64,000 nucleotides of DNA from Marinobacter sediminum (lineage in GTDB: Bacteria > Pseudomonadota > Gammaproteobacteria > Pseudomonadales > Oleiphilaceae). Shown piece after piece: positions 1 to 8,861 of this stretch; position 1 is the stretch's first letter; every line of letters begins with the position of its first letter. The translations under genes and the position numbers were made by a program. The notes below the pieces were generated by a model. The model was not told where the DNA came from. It did not search any database and saw only the letters and a list, made by a program, of their open reading frames with translations. The DNA lies in assembly GCF_023657445.1 (NCBI RefSeq), contig NZ_JAGTWY010000001.1:2728001-2792000 (forward strand). Reading direction: 5' to 3'.

Positions 1-1
1 C

Positions 2-58
2 CAGGACCTGTATCCGGACACCAATGCCATGTGGCTTCAACTCAGCTATAGTTTCTGA
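2..58 (+). CDS. C-terminal end of an upstream gene, probably an outer-membrane barrel protein (partial)
   Basis: Eighteen codons are open from the left edge to a TGA, ending in WLQLSYSF. A last residue of Phe within an alternating hydrophobic/polar strand is the usual C-terminal signal of outer-membrane beta-barrels, so a barrel protein is inferred. The gene lies just ahead of apbE; DUF3570 barrel proteins often precede apbE in related genomes, but too little is present to assign a family. Confidence 0.4.
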   Translation, partial: QDLYPDTNAMWLQLSYSF

Positions 59-78
59 TGAACCCTGCTCTACCCGGT

Positions 79-109
79 GCATCCCGCCAGCTTTTCGGTG
101 GCGGGATGC
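79..109 (+). other. Hairpin between the upstream stop and apbE
   Basis: An 11-bp perfect stem (GCATCCCGCCA with TGGCGGGATGC, 9-nt loop) follows the upstream stop. There is no T-run, so it is more likely an mRNA-stability or partial-termination element than a full terminator. It ends 11 bases before the chosen apbE start, so a start at 58 would put the whole hairpin inside the coding region. Confidence 0.45.
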
Positions 110-120
110 CTGAGGAACCC

Positions 121-1065
121 ATGACCACGATCTCCGTCAGCCCCGAAGATAACCCCGCCAAACACCCACTGCCCCGGCTCACGGGCCAGCAACGCTCCTG
201 GCACGGCCGGTTTGAGGCCATGGCCAGTCCATGCGAGATCCTGCTGGATGGCGTCGTGCGAAAAGATGCCGAACAGGCGTTATTCCATGCAGCCCGGGAA
301 ACCTGGCGACTGGAGCGCAAATTTTCCCGTTATGTTTCCGGCAACCCCGTCGACCGGATTAACCAGAGCAAGGGTGAACCGGTTACCGTGGATGATGAGC
401 TGGCCCTGATGCTGGACTATGCCGCCCAGTGCCATGAACTCAGTGACGGTCGCTTCGACATAACCTCAGGGGTTCTGCGCCGGGCCTGGCGCTTTGACGG
501 CAGTGATCATCTGCCGGAAAAAAACGAAACTGACGCCCTGCTGGACCTGGTCGGCTGGGACAAACTTAACTGGCAGCGTCCGCTTCTGACCCTGCCGAAA
601 GGCATGGAAATCGACTTCGGTGGGATCGGCAAAGAATACGCGGTAGACAGGGTACTATTGGACCTCAAACGATCGTTGCCTGAAGGCAGTTCGGTGCTGG
701 TAAATTTCGGCGGAGACCTGGCATGCAGCGGGCCGAGGGCCAATGGCAAGGCCTGGATTGTCGGAGTGGAGAATCACCGGAAGCTGACCGACAGCAGCGA
801 AACCCTGTCCCTGCGCGGCGGTGCCCTGGCAACCAGCGGCGACAGCCGTCGGTATTTGCTGAAAGATGGCGTCCGTTACAGCCACATACTCGACCCGCGC
901 ACAGGCTGGCCGGTACCGGGTGCCCCCCACAGCGTCACCGTGGCAGCACCCACCTGCACACTGGCCGGCATGCTCGCAACCTTCGCCATGCTCCAGGGAG
1001 CAGGCGCCGAGCGCTTCCTGGAAGAGCAGGACGTGGCCTTCTGGGTCCAGCGGTCAGCCGGTTAA
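121..1065 (+). CDS. apbE: FAD:protein FMN transferase (ApbE family)
   Basis: ApbE enzymes move FMN from FAD onto a Thr of target flavoproteins such as NqrB/NqrC and RnfG. The 314-residue product has the family motifs in order: DFGGIGKEYAVDRV, NFGGDLACSG, and the C-terminal ALATSGDSRRY with SHILDPRTGWPV, which carries the Mg/FAD-site Asp and Thr region. ATG at 121 is chosen because GAGGAA lies six bases before it; the longer frame from 58 lacks a Shine-Dalgarno and spans a hairpin. No signal peptide or lipobox is visible in this short N-terminus, unlike many periplasmic ApbE proteins, so its location is unsure. Confidence 0.88.
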   Translation: MTTISVSPEDNPAKHPLPRLTGQQRSWHGRFEAMASPCEILLDGVVRKDAEQALFHAARETWRLERKFSRYVSGNPVDRINQSKGEPVTVDDELALMLDYAAQCHELSDGRFDITSGVLRRAWRFDGSDHLPEKNETDALLDLVGWDKLNWQRPLLTLPKGMEIDFGGIGKEYAVDRVLLDLKRSLPEGSSVLVNFGGDLACSGPRANGKAWIVGVENHRKLTDSSETLSLRGGALATSGDSRRYLLKDGVRYSHILDPRTGWPVPGAPHSVTVAAPTCTLAGMLATFAMLQGAGAERFLEEQDVAFWVQRSAG

Positions 1066-2285
1066 TGCCCGAGTCCCATGGCCTCTGCCGCAATCCGGTT
1101 CTTCACCGGCCCGAGACCGTCAAGCCAGCGCATCCCGGTATTTCTCAGCCACCTCAGCGGCAATTCATCGCGGGCAAACAGCTGCTTAAAGCCTTCCATT
1201 GCGGCCATCATAGCCAGGTTTTCACCTTTTCGACGACGCTGATAGCGCGCCAATACAAGGTCATGGCCAGGGCTCAGACCGGTCCTTTTCGCCCGGGAAA
1301 GCTCCTCAAGCAAGGCCCGGACATCACCATAACCGAGATTTGCTCCCTGCCCGGCCAGCGGATGGATGGTGTGCGCCGCATCCCCTGCCAGAGCGAAGCC
1401 GGATGCGATGTAATCCTTGGCATGGCGTTGCCGTAACGGAAATGCAAAACGCCGGGAGACGGCTTCAACGGCACCAAGTTCCCGCTCAATGGCTGTTTCC
1501 AGCTCGGCCGTGAATGCCCTGTCATCCAGCGCCATCAGCCGCCGGGCCTCGTCGGTATCCTGGGACCAGACAATGGAACAGAAATGATCGTCACCCTGCT
1601 CGGTTAACAGGGGCAGAAACGCCAGAGGACCAGTGGGAGAAAACCGCTGCCATGCAGTAAACCCGTGACCCTGGGCCGTACGCACGGTGCAGACGATCGC
1701 CTGCTGATCATAGTCCCATTCGCGGGTGGGCAGACCAACCCACTGACGTAGCCGGGAATGGGCACCATCGGCCGCAACTACCAGCTCCGCCCCCAGCCTT
1801 TCGCCATCGGCCAGCTCAATGCCCCGCTGCTCACCCTCCTGCCACCAACCTGTCACCTTCACACCATCAGTCAGATCGACGTCACTGACTTCCAGAGCGG
1901 CCAGAAGAGCCCTGACGATGCTGCGATTCTCAACAATAGTGCCGAGGGCGCGAGCCCGCAGTTCGGCAGCATCAAAATGTATGCGGCCAGTGCCTTCGCC
2001 GTCCCAGACGGTCATCTTCTGATAGGCGCAATGGCGCCCATCCATGACGTCCTGCCAGACCCCCAGAGAGGCCAGCAGCTGCTGACTGGCGACAGAGATG
2101 GCGCTGACCCGGGGCTCGAAATCCTCTACGCCTTTCGCGGGGTCCGGGGTCTGGAGCAGTGTCGCTCGCTCGCCGCCTTCCACCAGGCCTACCTGCCACC
2201 CCTGCCGGGACAAGCCCAGAGCAAGGGCGGAACCAATCATGCCGCCACCGACCACCAGGATGTCGTACATCCGGACGTCATTCAT
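1062..2285 (-). CDS. ubiI: Ubiquinone biosynthesis FAD monooxygenase, UbiI type
   Basis: Class A flavoprotein hydroxylase of 407 residues, expected to hydroxylate the polyprenyl-phenol ring in aerobic ubiquinone synthesis. It shows the N-terminal FAD site VVGGGMIGSALALGL, the mid-protein DG motif VVAADGAHSRLRQ, and the second FAD motif ALAGDAAHTIHPLAGQGANLGYGD. ATG at 2285 overlaps the ubiH end by eight bases and has GGGAG 11 bases upstream; ATG at 2270 is the alternative. The order ygfB-pepP-ubiH-this gene matches E. coli ygfB-pepP-ubiH-ubiI, hence UbiI rather than UbiF, although sequence alone cannot fix which ring carbon it attacks. Its last four bases overlap the end of the convergent apbE. 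Confidence 0.85.
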   Translation of the reverse strand: MNDVRMYDILVVGGGMIGSALALGLSRQGWQVGLVEGGERATLLQTPDPAKGVEDFEPRVSAISVASQQLLASLGVWQDVMDGRHCAYQKMTVWDGEGTGRIHFDAAELRARALGTIVENRSIVRALLAALEVSDVDLTDGVKVTGWWQEGEQRGIELADGERLGAELVVAADGAHSRLRQWVGLPTREWDYDQQAIVCTVRTAQGHGFTAWQRFSPTGPLAFLPLLTEQGDDHFCSIVWSQDTDEARRLMALDDRAFTAELETAIERELGAVEAVSRRFAFPLRQRHAKDYIASGFALAGDAAHTIHPLAGQGANLGYGDVRALLEELSRAKRTGLSPGHDLVLARYQRRRKGENLAMMAAMEGFKQLFARDELPLRWLRNTGMRWLDGLGPVKNRIAAEAMGLGH

Positions 2286-3558
2286 GGTCTGCCGACTCCC
2301 TGTTGACGCTCCCCGGCCCGGTAATGACAGCCCGACGCCCGCCAATACCCATGGCTTTGCGGGCAAACCAGCGCTTGGCCCCGGGAAGCATATCCAGACC
2401 GACCAGGCCAGCATCGCGGGCGACGGCCAATGGCGTCAGCGACTGACCAAAAATACGAATCAGGGAATCCGAGAACTGTACGGTCTGTTGCCAGTCCTGA
2501 CGGTGCAATTGCTGGTAGCGACGCAAAACCTGAAGATCGCCCGGCGACCGCCCCTGTTCCACCGCTAACCGGAACTGTTCCACCAAAGTCATCAACCCCC
2601 GAAGAGCCAGATTGAACCCCTGTCCCGCCACCGGGTGCAAGGCGTGAGCCGCGTTCCCCACCAGAGTCACACCGGGCCTAACCGGCTCATCCACGGTGGT
2701 AAGTGTCAGCGGGTAATGGCTGCACTCCCCGATGCGGGTTAAGCGGCCAAGTCGCCAGCCAAACCGCGCCTGAAGCCGTTGGCATTTGTCTGCATCAGAC
2801 AGGGAAAGAATGTCCTGGAGCGCGTCATCAGACAGCGTCCAGACCAGCGCCGACTGGTTGCCGGCGCGGCCAGGAGAGCCATGGGGCAGGAGCGCCATCG
2901 GGCCGGCGTCGGTAAAACGCTCAAAGGCGGTAAACTGGTGACAGTCAGAGGTCGAAACATTGGCTATCAGCGCATTCTGACCATAGTTGTGCTTTCGGGT
3001 CTGGAAGCCCAGCTTTTCCCGCAGACCGGAACGGCCTCCGTCGGCAACAACCAGGCACTGAGCGGTCATGGTGCTGATGTCTTCCCCAGTCTTCAGAGAG
3101 ACGCAGACTCCGTCCGGCGTAGGCATCATATCCACCACTTCGGCCGGCGCCCGCCACTGAACATTGGTTTCCAGCAACTCCCGCATCAGGCAGAGCCCCA
3201 TCCAGCGATTGTCCGCTACATAGCCCAGGGCTTCCTGCTGGTGTTCCGCTGCGTTCAGACGGGTTGCACCGAAACGTCCGCGGTCCGAAACGTGAATACG
3301 CCGAATCGGTGTTGCATGTTCCGATAATCGTGACCATAACCCCAGCTCCTCGAAAATCAGCCGGGAGCCCCAGGCCAGTGCCGTGGAGCGCGCGTCATAG
3401 CTGGGCTGATAGTCTTCAGGCAAGGCATCCGCGGACAATGGGAAAGCCTCAACCACAGTTACCCTGAGCGATGGCACTGCGCGAGACAGCGCCAGCGCCA
3501 GAGTCGCCCCGGCCAGACCACCACCAGCAATAACAAGATCAGTATCGGAACGGGTCAC
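2278..3558 (-). CDS. ubiH: 2-octaprenyl-6-methoxyphenol hydroxylase
   Basis: Flavin monooxygenase of 426 residues in ubiquinone synthesis. FAD motif VIAGGGLAGATLALAL lies at the N-terminus, VVADGGRSGLREK in the middle, and LVGNAAHALHPVAGQGFNLALRG near residue 300. The stretch YDARSTALAWGSRLIFEELGLW is typical of the UbiH subgroup. The start is GTG, four bases after the pepP stop, implying coupling; ubiI overlaps its end. It is a paralogue of the neighbouring ubiI. Confidence 0.9.
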   Translation of the reverse strand: MTRSDTDLVIAGGGLAGATLALALSRAVPSLRVTVVEAFPLSADALPEDYQPSYDARSTALAWGSRLIFEELGLWSRLSEHATPIRRIHVSDRGRFGATRLNAAEHQQEALGYVADNRWMGLCLMRELLETNVQWRAPAEVVDMMPTPDGVCVSLKTGEDISTMTAQCLVVADGGRSGLREKLGFQTRKHNYGQNALIANVSTSDCHQFTAFERFTDAGPMALLPHGSPGRAGNQSALVWTLSDDALQDILSLSDADKCQRLQARFGWRLGRLTRIGECSHYPLTLTTVDEPVRPGVTLVGNAAHALHPVAGQGFNLALRGLMTLVEQFRLAVEQGRSPGDLQVLRRYQQLHRQDWQQTVQFSDSLIRIFGQSLTPLAVARDAGLVGLDMLPGAKRWFARKAMGIGGRRAVITGPGSVNRESADHE

Positions 3559-3562
3559 GGTA

Positions 3563-4882
3563 TCAGTCCGCCATCAGTGCTTCGATCTCGGTGATCGTTT
3601 TGGGCACGCCATCGGTCAGTACCCGGCAGCCCTCTTTGGTTACCACTACGTCGTCTTCGATGCGAATACCGATACCACGCCATTTCTCATCCACGCTGGT
3701 ATTGTCTGGCGCAATGTACAGGCCGGGCTCTACCGTCAGTGTCATGCCGGGCTCAAGCACACGCCATGCATCGCCCACCTTGTAATCGCCCACATCGTGA
3801 ACATCCATGCCCAGCCAGTGACCAGTCCGGTGCATGAAAAACGGTTTGTACGCCCCATTGTCGATGGCATCGTCAACGGTTCCGGACAGCAGCCCAAGAT
3901 CGATCAGGCCCTGGGTGAGCACCTTGAGCGCGGCTTCGTGGGCATGGTTCCAATGGTTGCCCGGGCGCACTGCGTCAATTGCTTCATACTGGGCCGCCAG
4001 CACCACTTCATAAAGCGCCCGCTGTTCGGAGTTGAATTTGCCACTCACCGGAAAGGTCCGGGTAATGTCAGAGGCATAGCATTCATACTCACAACCGGCA
4101 TCAATCAGCACCAGATCGCCTTCCTTCAGGGGGGCGCTGTTCTCGATGTAGTGCAGGATGCAGCCATTGGAGCCTCCACCCACGATGGAAGGGTAAGCCG
4201 TGGAACGGGCACCATGATCCATAAATGTGTGGATCAGTTCGGCCTCCAGGTTGTACTCGTGGCCACCCTTTCGGGCACGTTTCATGGCACGGCAATGTGC
4301 GGCGGCACTGATCTCACCAGCCTTTGCCATCGCTTTGATTTCATTAGCGCTCTTGTAGAGACGCAAGTCATGAAGCATGTATTCCAGGGCCACGAACTCA
4401 CCGGGAGGGTGGGCACCGGTGCGAACCTTGCTGCGGATCACCTTGACCCAGTCCATGACCTTGGAATCGAAGCTGTCATCTTTGCCCAGCGGGTAGTAAA
4501 CCCGGCTGCGGCCTTCGATCATGCCCGGCAAAATATCGTCAATGTCAGAAATCGGAAAGGCGTCGTCCAAACCAAATCGCTCAATGGCGCCTTCAGGTCC
4601 TGCCAGGAAACCATCCCACATTTCCTTCTCGGGATTGCGCTCTTTGCAAAACAACACCGATTCACCGTGCTCACGCCCCGGAATCAGGGCCAGTACAGCC
4701 TCTGGCTCCCCAAAGCCCGTCAGATATTGAAAGTCGCTATCCTGTCGAAACGGGTGCAGAACATCCCGGTTGCGCACACGCTCGGGCGCGGCAGGAATAA
4801 TGGCGATGCTCTCGGGCGCCATGCGCTCCATCAACCGGCCACGGCGCTCTGCAAATTCCTTAACGGGTATCATTGACGGCAT
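3563..4882 (-). CDS. pepP: Xaa-Pro aminopeptidase (aminopeptidase P II)
   Basis: Cytoplasmic dimanganese M24B peptidase that removes an N-terminal residue linked to proline; 439 residues, close to the E. coli length. The metal ligands are visible: two Asp in DAGCEYECYASDITRTFP, His in HRTGHWLGMDVHDVG, Glu in TVEPGLYI and Glu in GIRIEDDVVV. The ATG at 4882 has GGGAG seven bases upstream. It sits in the ygfB-pepP-ubiH-ubiI operon; the link between this peptidase and quinone genes is old and conserved but unexplained. Confidence 0.93.
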   Translation of the reverse strand: MPSMIPVKEFAERRGRLMERMAPESIAIIPAAPERVRNRDVLHPFRQDSDFQYLTGFGEPEAVLALIPGREHGESVLFCKERNPEKEMWDGFLAGPEGAIERFGLDDAFPISDIDDILPGMIEGRSRVYYPLGKDDSFDSKVMDWVKVIRSKVRTGAHPPGEFVALEYMLHDLRLYKSANEIKAMAKAGEISAAAHCRAMKRARKGGHEYNLEAELIHTFMDHGARSTAYPSIVGGGSNGCILHYIENSAPLKEGDLVLIDAGCEYECYASDITRTFPVSGKFNSEQRALYEVVLAAQYEAIDAVRPGNHWNHAHEAALKVLTQGLIDLGLLSGTVDDAIDNGAYKPFFMHRTGHWLGMDVHDVGDYKVGDAWRVLEPGMTLTVEPGLYIAPDNTSVDEKWRGIGIRIEDDVVVTKEGCRVLTDGVPKTITEIEALMAD

Positions 4883-4908
4883 AAACTCTCCCGCAGTGTG
4901 CGACCCGC

Positions 4909-5508
4909 TCAGTGCAGGGTCGGTGATTGAGAAGCCGGCTTTTCCGGGGCATTAAACTCGGTAAACACGGCCAAGGCCCCCAGCCGGATATATTCGGTGA
5001 TCTCCAGCAACTGCTGTTCGCTCTCATCATCAGCATCTTCATCTTCCGAGAGCTGGCTGATGGCCACCATATCTTCGATCAGTTCCCGAATCTCATCCGG
5101 CGCCTGGCCGAGGGATTCACCCGCTGACAATGCCATACCCTCAAGAAAACCGCGCACCCAGGCAACCAGGGCCTCGAGGCGCTGCCCAATGGCGTAATCA
5201 TCATCAGGCAGTAAAGGATGGAAACTCATGTCTGCCGATTTCAAGAGTGCGAGGCTCTGGTCATAAGCCTTCTTCATAAACGGCGCCAGGTCATCGGATT
5301 CCTCGACGGCGGTCTCGGGCAGCCCCATGTGTTCACAAACCATGGCCAGCCACTCTGGTTCTTCAATACGGGAGCCGGCTGATAAGCGACCACAGAGCAA
5401 ACCATGGAGTTCGGAGGGATGGCTGAACGCCTTGTGGGCAGTAAATACGTTGGCCCAGCGCTCGAATTCAGCGGCGCGGGCAGCACCGGAGGTGTCGGTT
5501 TCTGACAT
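4909..5508 (-). CDS. ygfB: YgfB/UPF0149 family protein
   Basis: Acidic, helical, 199-residue protein of the UPF0149 family, with the family stretches HPSELHGLLCGRL and VRGFLEGMAL and an acidic C-terminus. Family knowledge: E. coli YgfB structure is known, and in Pseudomonas aeruginosa a homologue modulates beta-lactamase expression; its molecular role here is unknown. ATG at 5508 is preferred over an in-frame TTG at 5520, whose AGGA directly abuts the start. It is the first gene of the minus-strand operon, 26 bases before pepP. Confidence 0.85.
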   Translation of the reverse strand: MSETDTSGAARAAEFERWANVFTAHKAFSHPSELHGLLCGRLSAGSRIEEPEWLAMVCEHMGLPETAVEESDDLAPFMKKAYDQSLALLKSADMSFHPLLPDDDYAIGQRLEALVAWVRGFLEGMALSAGESLGQAPDEIRELIEDMVAISQLSEDEDADDESEQQLLEITEYIRLGALAVFTEFNAPEKPASQSPTLH

Positions 5509-5606
5509 GAACCAGGACAATCCTGTGTTGTTGAATGAAGCTTCTATCCTAGCATTCAGGGGCCCTCAAGGCACTGATCGGTTGCTTTTCCAGGCGCCAG
5601 AACAGA

Positions 5607-5622
5607 ATATGTTATAACATAT
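5607..5622. promoter_or_regulatory. Zur-box-like palindrome upstream of the zinc cluster
   Basis: ATATGTTATAACATAT is a perfect 16-base palindrome with the TGTTATAACA core of gammaproteobacterial Zur boxes. It ends 24 bases before the DUF2796 gene, where bound Zur would block transcription when zinc is plentiful. The site and its symmetry are seen; Zur as the binder is inferred from the core and from the zinc-uptake context. It also lies 98 bases upstream of the divergent ygfB start. Confidence 0.7.
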
Positions 5623-5646
5623 CGTTTTAGCCCACAGGACAACGCT

Positions 5647-6180
5647 ATGAGCTCAGGAATACTTTACGCTCTCATTGCCACTTCAGCCTTGGCCAGCACA
5701 ACTACCCTTGCGGCGGACAACCCGGCATCCCATCAGCATGGCCACGCAGAACTTCAGCTGGCCATCAGTGGCAACCAGGTCGACCTGCTATTTCTGTCAC
5801 CGGCCTATAATGTCGTCGGCTTTGAGCATCATGCCCGGACGCAGGCCCAGCGCCAGAAGGCAGACGCCGCACTCTTCTGGCTGGAACAGACACCTCTGGT
5901 CAATACATCGGAGGCAACCTGCACGGTTCATGCGGCAGCCACCCAGTATGAGGTTGCCGGAGCAGACGAGCACAATGAGGACAAACACAGCCAGCATGCT
6001 GATTTCGAGGTAACCCAGGTACTGGACTGCCCCGGTCTCGAAGAAGCTGACTCACTGACAACACCGCTGACCTCGCGCTTTCCCGGACTGGAACACCTGG
6101 AGGTCGCCTGGGCAGGTCCGGAGGGCCAGGGTTCAACCCGGCTGAAACATGGCGAGGACAGCGTCAGCCTCGGTCGCTGA
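5647..6180 (+). CDS. DUF2796 periplasmic zinc-binding protein (ZrgA-like)
   Basis: Exported protein of 177 residues with a signal peptide ending near TTTLAADN. The mature N-terminus begins HQHGHAELQLAISG, a hallmark of DUF2796, and a histidine/acidic stretch (ADEHNEDKHSQHADFE) in the middle suits metal binding. In Vibrio cholerae the DUF2796 protein ZrgA works with an ABC system in zinc uptake; the same neighbours occur here. AGGA lies seven bases before the ATG and a Zur-like palindrome lies just upstream. The zinc role is inferred from family and site. Confidence 0.8.
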   Translation: MSSGILYALIATSALASTTTLAADNPASHQHGHAELQLAISGNQVDLLFLSPAYNVVGFEHHARTQAQRQKADAALFWLEQTPLVNTSEATCTVHAAATQYEVAGADEHNEDKHSQHADFEVTQVLDCPGLEEADSLTTPLTSRFPGLEHLEVAWAGPEGQGSTRLKHGEDSVSLGR

Positions 6181-6182
6181 AT

Positions 6183-6704
6183 TTATTGCTCATAAAGCGC
6201 CACGTCCTCCGCTACCATGGAATAGGAAGAGGTTCCGAGATCATTTTCGGTGCGTTGAATGGCCAACGTTCCTTCAATCCAGACCGGGTCATACAATGCT
6301 TCCAGAGTGAACCCCTCCTCGAACTTTACGTGGATGATCTGGTTGGGCGGCGGAGGCGGCACGTGGATACAGGCGCCATAGTAGGGCACGAGAAAGAACT
6401 CAAGGATGCGCATGTCGTCCGTGGTCTTGAGAGGAACGACAAAGCCAGGAATGCGACCTTCCACGCCGTCCATTTCCGGCACCACGCGGCCAGTCATGAT
6501 TTCGTCCGGTAACAGCGGCGGACCATCGCCCTCATGTTCCAGTTCTGGCATATTTTCCAGCAACGAAAGATCTTCGGCCGGCATCATTTCCAGCCAGTCA
6601 ATTTCACGGAGCTCTGCGTGGGCGTGAAAGGAAAGGCTCAGCAGCAGCGCCAGCGATCCTGCTAGCAGTAGCGCTGCGAAGGAATGATAAACAGAGCGAG
6701 TCAT
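6183..6704 (-). CDS. DUF3299 domain exported protein
   Basis: Protein of 173 residues with a signal peptide (LLLAGSLALLLSLSFHAHA) followed by LREIDWLEMMPAEDL and VVPLKTTDDMRILEFFLVPYYGACIHVPPPPPNQII, both diagnostic of DUF3299. The Cys-His pair in GACIHVPPPPPNQ could bind metal. ATG at 6704 has GGAG ten bases upstream; the longer frame adds a non-signal-like extension. It points against its neighbours: its end meets the DUF2796 gene two bases away and its start diverges from the ABC genes. DUF3299 genes commonly travel with this ABC pair. Confidence 0.8.
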   Translation of the reverse strand: MTRSVYHSFAALLLAGSLALLLSLSFHAHAELREIDWLEMMPAEDLSLLENMPELEHEGDGPPLLPDEIMTGRVVPEMDGVEGRIPGFVVPLKTTDDMRILEFFLVPYYGACIHVPPPPPNQIIHVKFEEGFTLEALYDPVWIEGTLAIQRTENDLGTSSYSMVAEDVALYEQ

Positions 6705-6771
6705 CGAAAAACGTTCTCCGGAATTGGAACAGAAAGTCAGGCAATCATACACCGGGCAGATAGCGACCAAC

Positions 6772-7488
6772 ATGACCAGCAAGACAGAATTTATGGATTA
6801 CGGTTCCCCGGGCAATTCGCCAGCCATTGAGGTCCGCGATCTCTCTTTTCGATGGGGTAGCCAGCAACCGGCGATCCGATTCCCGGACCTGAACCTTAGC
6901 CCGGGCGAGCATCTCTTTATCCATGGTTCCAGCGGCAGCGGGAAAAGCACGTTCCTGAGCCTGCTGGCCGGTATGCTGAAACCTGCCAGTGGCATAATCC
7001 GATTGCTGGGCAGCGACCTGCCCGAGCTGGGCGCCAGCGGACGGGACCGTTTCCGGGCCGATCACATCGGCGTCATCTTCCAGCAATTCAACCTGGTTCC
7101 CTATTTGACGGCACAAGCCAATGTCACTCTGCCCTGCCGGCTCTCCAGCTCCCGACGCAACGCAGCCAACCCCGGTCCAGACCAGGAGGCGAAACGGTTG
7201 CTGACAGCTCTCGCGATACCTGCGGATCACTGGAAGCGCAAGGTCACCCGGCTCAGCATCGGGCAACAGCAACGGATTGCCGCCGCCCGGGCATTGATCG
7301 GCGCCCCCGAAATCATTCTGGCAGACGAGCCCACATCCGCTCTGGACAGCGACAACCGGGACCGATTTCTGGACCTTTTGCTCACACTGGCCGAGGAGCG
7401 GAACACTTCAGTTCTGTTCGTCAGCCATGACCGTTCCCTGTCGACACATTTCCACCATCAGATTCACCTGAAGGGGACAGAGACATGA
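6772..7488 (+). CDS. ABC transporter ATP-binding protein (LolD/MacB-like, zinc cluster)
   Basis: ATPase of 238 residues with Walker A GSSGSGKST, Q-loop VIFQQFNLVPYL, signature LSIGQQQR, Walker B IILADEPTSALD and H-loop VLFVSHD. It groups by eye with the LolD/MacB/FtsE class, which power type VII-like mechanotransmission rather than classical import. ATG at 6772 is used; a longer frame starts at TTG 6724. The permease overlaps its stop by four bases, so the two are translationally coupled. With the DUF2796 and DUF3299 genes it forms the Zrg-like zinc set. Confidence 0.85.
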   Translation: MTSKTEFMDYGSPGNSPAIEVRDLSFRWGSQQPAIRFPDLNLSPGEHLFIHGSSGSGKSTFLSLLAGMLKPASGIIRLLGSDLPELGASGRDRFRADHIGVIFQQFNLVPYLTAQANVTLPCRLSSSRRNAANPGPDQEAKRLLTALAIPADHWKRKVTRLSIGQQQRIAAARALIGAPEIILADEPTSALDSDNRDRFLDLLLTLAEERNTSVLFVSHDRSLSTHFHHQIHLKGTET

Positions 7489-8759
7489 AAGCCGGCCTGG
7501 CATTATCACTCGCTAGTGCCAGCCTCTGGCATCGTCGCCGGGTGCTGGCACTGGTCTGTCTGACACTCACCCTGAGTGTCACCTTGCTGCTGGGCATCCA
7601 ATATCTGCGGACGGAAGTGAAACAGTCATTCACCAGTACCATCAGCGACACCGATCTGATTATCGGCGCCCGCAGCGGCCAGTTGAACCTTCTGCTTTAT
7701 ACGGTGTTTCATATTGGCGATGCCACCAACAACATCCGCTGGTCCACCTTTCAGGATCTGAGCCAGGACGAGCGAATTGACTGGCTGATTCCGGTTTCCC
7801 TGGGGGACAGCTACCGTGGCTTCCGGGTTGTCGCCACGAATGATCAATTCCTGCGTCACTTCCGGTTCGGCCGGGGCCAGTCACTGACCCTGGCCGAGGG
7901 CCAGTGGTTTAATAAGGTTTTTGACGTGGTATTGGGAGCCGGGGCCGCCAGAGCCCTACAGCACTCCGTGGGCGACAGCGCCGTGCTTTCCCACGGTGGC
8001 GGTCAAACCAGCTTTTCCAATCATGACGACACGCCCTTCACGGTCACCGGCATTCTTGATGACACGGGTACTCCAGTGGATCAGGCTGTCTACATCAGCC
8101 TTGCAGGAATGGAAGCCATGCATGTGGGCTGGGAATCCGGTGTGGCGATCCCCGGCCGCACCCTCACACCGGAACAGGCGGAAGGCCGGACGTTCGCCCC
8201 AGATGCCATCACGGCCGCCTTTGCAGGCCTGAAACGCAAAATCCTGACCTTCAGGGTGCAGCGCGAAATCAACCAGTATTCCGGCGAACCCCTCTCTGCC
8301 GTTCTGCCCGGCGTTGCACTGAGCGAACTCTGGCGACTCATGGGCCAATTTGAACGGGCCCTGCTGGGCATTACCGGCTTCGTCGTAATTACCAGTCTGA
8401 TTGGGCTAATGGCCGTACTGCTGACTCTGCAGGCTCAGCGCGCCCATGAAATCTCAGTCCTCAGAGCGACGGGGGCCTCTCCCGGCCTGATTGCATCTCT
8501 TTATCTGATCGAATGTGTTGCTCTCGCTCTGGTGGCCTGCGTCGCAGCTATAGCGGTTGGCGCCCTCGTGGTATCCGCGCTAAGTCCATGGCTGCTGGAA
8601 ACCTATGGCCTGCAAATCCACCTGAGGCCTCTCAATACCGTTGAATGGGGTTTACTCGCGTCCGTGCCGGTCACCGCCTTGCTGGTCGCTCTGGGGCCGG
8701 CGTTTGGCGCCTGGCGCCTGAGCCGCTCACTCGGTCTGGGGGACTCTCGCGAGGAGTGA
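7485..8759 (+). CDS. FtsX/MacB-like ABC transporter permease (zinc cluster)
   Basis: Membrane protein of 424 residues: one N-terminal transmembrane helix (about 17-37), a large periplasmic MacB-type domain, then three C-terminal helices in the FtsX pattern with VITSLIGLMAVLLTLQAQRAHEISVLRATG, where the cytoplasmic RAHEISVLRATG loop is the family signature. The ATG overlaps the ATPase stop (ATGA). It partners the preceding ATPase; how an FtsX-fold permease contributes to zinc uptake is not settled in the family. Confidence 0.85.
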   Translation: MKAGLALSLASASLWHRRRVLALVCLTLTLSVTLLLGIQYLRTEVKQSFTSTISDTDLIIGARSGQLNLLLYTVFHIGDATNNIRWSTFQDLSQDERIDWLIPVSLGDSYRGFRVVATNDQFLRHFRFGRGQSLTLAEGQWFNKVFDVVLGAGAARALQHSVGDSAVLSHGGGQTSFSNHDDTPFTVTGILDDTGTPVDQAVYISLAGMEAMHVGWESGVAIPGRTLTPEQAEGRTFAPDAITAAFAGLKRKILTFRVQREINQYSGEPLSAVLPGVALSELWRLMGQFERALLGITGFVVITSLIGLMAVLLTLQAQRAHEISVLRATGASPGLIASLYLIECVALALVACVAAIAVGALVVSALSPWLLETYGLQIHLRPLNTVEWGLLASVPVTALLVALGPAFGAWRLSRSLGLGDSREE

Positions 8760-8861
8760 CAGGCGTCACGCTAATCGGGCCATGACAAGCCTGTAAATTG
8801 ACCGACTTAGCGTCCACACTTATAGTTACTTGCAACCACAACAACCGATGTTGGGCACGTG

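Noticed and set aside
3797..4876. Long plus-strand ORF opposite pepP
   Set aside because: It mirrors the pepP codon pattern; the minus-strand frame has all M24 metal ligands.
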